Both the position numbers and the translations under genes were made by a program. Under the pieces are notes generated by a model, which saw only the letters and a program-made list of their open reading frames with translations, ran no database searches and was not told the DNA's origin. A stretch of DNA of 35,249 nucleotides from an uncultured Saprospiraceae bacterium (lineage in GTDB: Bacteria; Bacteroidota; Bacteroidia; Chitinophagales; Saprospiraceae), in NCBI GenBank assembly GCA_938008185.1, contig CALLLR010000086.1, forward strand, positions 1 to 35,249, written 5' to 3'. Shown here one piece after another: positions 32,399-35,249 of this stretch; position 1 is the first letter of the stretch; each line of letters starts with the position of its first letter.

Positions 32399-34807
32399 AT
32401 GATTTTACAACGATTATTATTAGAAAACTTTAAGCAATACGCCGCCCTGGACTTAGAATTCCGGGAGGGATTAATCGGGATTATTGGAAAAAATGGATCG
32501 GGTAAATCTTCTATTTTTGATGGAATACTATTGTGTCTTTTTGGGTCTACCGTATCAACGGATAAATCTTTTTATAAAACCAGTTGGGCGGGTAAAAAGG
32601 ACCATGTGCGACTGGAACTTTGGCTGGAGGTGGCGGGAAAACCATACCGGATTCTACGGGAATTTCGGGGCAAAGCCCTCGCGCCTTACGCGGGCATTTA
32701 CGACCAAAAAGATGTTCAACTGGCCACCGGCGCCACGGCGGTTAATGAGGTCGTCAGCGACTTGATAGGAATGGATAAGGATGCATTTACCCGTTCCATT
32801 TTTAGCGGCCAAAAAGAACTGGGTATTTTGTCTAGTACGCGGGGCGAAGAACGAAAAAGAATGGTCCGGAAAATGATCGGACTGGATAACCTGGACCAGA
32901 TTCAGAAATTGATCCGGGAAGATCGAAACATCCTGAAAAACAGCATCAAAGGACAGCAGGCATTGCTACTGGCGCCCGAGGATTTAAAATCAATTAAATC
33001 AGAAATTAAAACACTTGAAAAGGAGCGTAAAGCTTTAGAAAAAAACCTTAACGGCGATCAGAAAAAACTGGATAAATTAAACCAAGCCTATCAAGATGCT
33101 AAAAAAGCTTTCGCGGTACAACTTAAAGCGTCCGATGCTTATAATTTAAAAAATACCGAACAAACTCGCTTCCTTTCTCTGCTCGATGGGATTGAAGCCG
33201 ACAACCTCCGCCTCCAAAAGGAATTGGCCGATCTCAAAGCATTAAAAAAAGCGCAACAGGAATTATCAAAACCCGTCGCAATTTATTTAAAAGAGGTAGC
33301 ATCAATGACAGCACTGGAAGTCGAAAAAAATAAATTTCAGGAGCTTAAAAATTTAATAACCCAGAAAGAAAACTACCTTACTACCATCTCTCAGATCAAA
33401 GCGGAAATTGAAAAATTGAGTGGCTCCGGCGAACGGCATAAAAAACTGACCAAAAACCTGGCGGAGCTGACCCCAAAGATTGAAGAACAAAAGAAAATTC
33501 AGGAAAGTCAGACCAATAACTTACAAAAGATCACCGAAGCCCGCGGTAGAATCTTAGGAAGCATTACTGATCGAAAAAATCAACTAGCTACCATTGTCGC
33601 ACTAGGTAAAGATGCCGAATGCCCGACCTGTTTACAGCCGTTGGTACAAGCTTACCAAAAAACAATTAACAAATTAAATACAGAAATTTCTAATTACGAA
33701 AAAACGGAATTAAAAGACCTGGATCAGCAGATTCAAAAGCTCCAGCTAGCCATTGAAAAACAAGAAAAATCGTTAAATGACCTGGCGGAAGAAAAACAAA
33801 AAATTTCACTTGCGTTAAACGATGCGGAGGGAAATTTGAAGCGTCTCACCACCGAAAAAGAACGACTGGCCAAAGGAGAAAAGATGCTTCGGGATCAGGA
33901 AAAAGAAATAAAAAAATATGATGATCTAAAATTTGATCCCAAAAAATACGACGACTTAAAGCAAAAAAATGAAGCTTTTAAACAAACTTATCTGGATTAT
34001 AAAATTAACGAAAGTAAATTAAAAAACACCGACGCAGTTCAGAAACAATTGGCTAAAAACAACCTTCGGATCAAAGACGGTAAGGCCAAAATTACGGCCG
34101 TCAAAGCAGCCATTAAAGCAACTGGTTACGTTCCCGAAAAATTCCAGGCCGCAAAAACCAGGCAGGATGAACTGGACTCGGAACGCGAACAATTACAAAG
34201 TACCGTTCATCAGCTAGCTCGCCAACAACGCCTCCTCGAAAACCAAATTGCTACGCGTCAGCAACGTATCCAAACCAACGAAGCAAACCGAAGCACCATC
34301 GCCGAAAATCTCCTCGAATTCGAAGAACTTGAAACGCTCGATGGGCTCTTTAGTGCCTTTAAAACCTTTATTCTTGATAAAATTAAACCTACTATTACGG
34401 ACTATGCAGGGTCATTGTTTGAACGAATCACCAAAGGCCGGTACGAAAGTATTCACGTAGATGATAATTTTGATTTTCAGATTTTCGAAAATGGTACGGC
34501 CTACCCTATTTCACGCTTTTCGGGTGGTGAGGTGGACCTGGCAAATCTCTGTCTGCGGATTGGGATTAGTAAGGCCATTGCGGAGCTTTCGGGGAGTACA
34601 GAGGCGTTGAGCTTTTTGGGTTTTGATGAGATATTCGGGAGTCAGGATGAAGACCGTCGGATGGAAATTTTACTGGCTTTGGAACATCTGAAAGATCAAT
34701 ATCGGCAGATTTATATTATCACGCACGTGGATACGGTAAAGGATTATTTTCCGAATATTTTGCAGGTGACGCAGTCGGGGCAAGGGTCAAATGCGGTTTT
34801 TCAGTAG
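32399..34807 (+). CDS. Rad50/SbcC-like SMC-family ATPase
   Basis: An 802-residue DNA-repair-type ATPase. The N-terminal lobe has Walker A GKNGSGKSS (30-38) after 'LLLENFKQYAALDLEF'. Long Lys/Glu/Gln-rich coiled coils flank a central zinc hook C408-P-T-C411 ('AECPTCLQP'). The C-terminal lobe has the signature SGGE (708-711, 'SRFSGGEVDLANL') and Walker B 'FLGFDE' (D743, E744). In Rad50/SbcC, dimers joined at the zinc hook bind DNA ends and control the Mre11/SbcD nuclease that trims hairpins and blocked ends. At about 800 residues it is nearer archaeal Rad50 (about 880) than E. coli SbcC (1048). No SbcD/Mre11 gene is in the window: its neighbours are an unrelated divergent operon and a convergent gene 16 bp away. 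The ATG sits a few bases after a near-consensus -7 element. Confidence 0.92.
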   Translation: MILQRLLLENFKQYAALDLEFREGLIGIIGKNGSGKSSIFDGILLCLFGSTVSTDKSFYKTSWAGKKDHVRLELWLEVAGKPYRILREFRGKALAPYAGIYDQKDVQLATGATAVNEVVSDLIGMDKDAFTRSIFSGQKELGILSSTRGEERKRMVRKMIGLDNLDQIQKLIREDRNILKNSIKGQQALLLAPEDLKSIKSEIKTLEKERKALEKNLNGDQKKLDKLNQAYQDAKKAFAVQLKASDAYNLKNTEQTRFLSLLDGIEADNLRLQKELADLKALKKAQQELSKPVAIYLKEVASMTALEVEKNKFQELKNLITQKENYLTTISQIKAEIEKLSGSGERHKKLTKNLAELTPKIEEQKKIQESQTNNLQKITEARGRILGSITDRKNQLATIVALGKDAECPTCLQPLVQAYQKTINKLNTEISNYEKTELKDLDQQIQKLQLAIEKQEKSLNDLAEEKQKISLALNDAEGNLKRLTTEKERLAKGEKMLRDQEKEIKKYDDLKFDPKKYDDLKQKNEAFKQTYLDYKINESKLKNTDAVQKQLAKNNLRIKDGKAKITAVKAAIKATGYVPEKFQAAKTRQDELDSEREQLQSTVHQLARQQRLLENQIATRQQRIQTNEANRSTIAENLLEFEELETLDGLFSAFKTFILDKIKPTITDYAGSLFERITKGRYESIHVDDNFDFQIFENGTAYPISRFSGGEVDLANLCLRIGISKAIAELSGSTEALSFLGFDEIFGSQDEDRRMEILLALEHLKDQYRQIYIITHVDTVKDYFPNILQVTQSGQGSNAVFQ

Positions 34808-34823
34808 GGATGAAAAATAAGTA

Positions 34824-35249
34824 TTAAAACAATAGAATCTCTTTTTGATATAAAATAATTCCATCCTGATTCCGTCCAATAACCAAATATTTCTTATGGT
34901 GGACTAGATTCGCTATAATCACCTCCCTGGGAGATTTATTAATCTCAATTGGAGCAATAACCATATTTCCAGAAGGATCATAAATCTCTATTTCATGAGG
35001 TCCACCAAGAGCCGTGAGCCTCACTTTTCCAAAATGCCATCTTCCGGAACTTCCACCAGGAGCAACTTTAACATCATAAATTATTAGCTCGGCAAGGGCT
35101 GACAATTTACAAAATACCCGGGAATCTCCATTACTGTATTGGTGCTTTTGAAGTTCCTGCCAAATTAATTCTACCACTTGCTTATGTTTAAAAGTAATGT
35201 TAGGATGAACGACATCAGCTACCGTATGTTCATACATAAAATCAGTGGA
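34824..35249 (-). CDS. Unrecognised protein, open at the right edge
   Basis: The minus-strand frame ends at a TAA at 34824 and stays open to the right edge; an ATG at 35237 allows a 137-residue product but the true start may lie outside. No signal peptide follows that ATG. The first half is helical-looking ('HKQVVELIWQELQKHQYSNGD'). The second half is beta-rich with 'IEIYDPSGNMVIAPIEINKSPREVIIANL' and 'YLVIGRNQDGIILYQKEIL', faintly like a type-A T9SS sorting domain (an 'IYDxSG' strand, a middle strand, then YLV), but without the usual start motif (xPNP). I do not recognise the family. It converges with the Rad50-like gene with 16 bp between the stops. Confidence 0.6.
   Translation of the reverse strand, partial: STDFMYEHTVADVVHPNITFKHKQVVELIWQELQKHQYSNGDSRVFCKLSALAELIIYDVKVAPGGSSGRWHFGKVRLTALGGPHEIEIYDPSGNMVIAPIEINKSPREVIIANLVHHKKYLVIGRNQDGIILYQKEILLF

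Overview
This window looks like chromosomal DNA from a member of the Bacteroidota, probably a marine Saprospiria relative (Lewinella/Haliscomenobacter-like); the rank below phylum is my inference. The pointers are three secreted proteins with type IX secretion (T9SS) type-A C-terminal sorting domains, Bacteroidota-style lipoproteins, a futalosine-pathway menaquinone gene (mqnB), a PorV-like outer-membrane barrel, an alginate lyase, and AT-rich intergenic DNA with few Shine-Dalgarno sites. I found no tRNA, rRNA, CRISPR array, prophage or intact insertion sequence.

Layout. 1-2.5 kb (minus): the 5' end of a gene with a DnaJ-like double zinc knuckle that runs off the left edge, a MATE efflux pump, and an AT-rich PglD/NeuD-type acetyltransferase with no glycan genes beside it. 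2.8-5.5 kb: a prolyl-oligopeptidase-type lipoprotein (plus) converging on a small VOC protein (minus), separated by a perfect 15-bp hairpin. 5.9-8.1 kb: a SulP anion transporter with STAS domain, preceded by three ttattgt/acaataa half-sites and followed by four copies of a ~136-bp hairpin-bearing tandem repeat. 8.1-12.9 kb (minus): a PL7 alginate lyase lipoprotein, a DoxX protein with an internal deletion, a sulfatase-YHYH-T9SS chimera, and a DUF6702-like secreted protein. 12.9-15 kb: a decayed stretch with the C-terminal remnant of a zinc-type alcohol dehydrogenase, a secreted Lys/Asp/Glu-rich low-complexity protein, a small acidic lipoprotein, and the 3' remnant of an RsuA-family pseudouridine synthase. 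15-23.3 kb (minus): a T9SS M4 metallopeptidase and a 1661-residue T9SS adhesin-like protein that carries both dockerin-like and cohesin-like modules. 23.9-25.6 kb: fhs (formate-tetrahydrofolate ligase). 26-29.7 kb (plus): PorV-like barrel, mqnB, an atypical flavin disulfide reductase and a small membrane protein. 29.9-32.1 kb (minus): a GMC dehydrogenase with a Cys pattern like the 3Fe-4S site of FAD-glucose dehydrogenase, 4-bp overlapped with its gluconate-2-dehydrogenase-subunit-3-like partner. 32.4-34.8 kb: a Rad50/SbcC-type ATPase with no Mre11/SbcD neighbour. The right edge holds part of an unrecognised gene.

How it fits together. The centre of the window (8-23 kb) is dominated by exported proteins: lyase, sulfatase, protease and adhesin-like protein, which fits a surface-attached degrader of algal polymers. 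Flanking genes are housekeeping or redox. The most unusual items are the sulfatase-YHYH fusion, the low-complexity secreted protein paired with an acidic lipoprotein, the Fe-S-like GMC pair without an obvious cytochrome, the repeat array, and three partial genes between 9.4 and 15 kb. I did not find a clear defence or otherwise novel multi-gene system.
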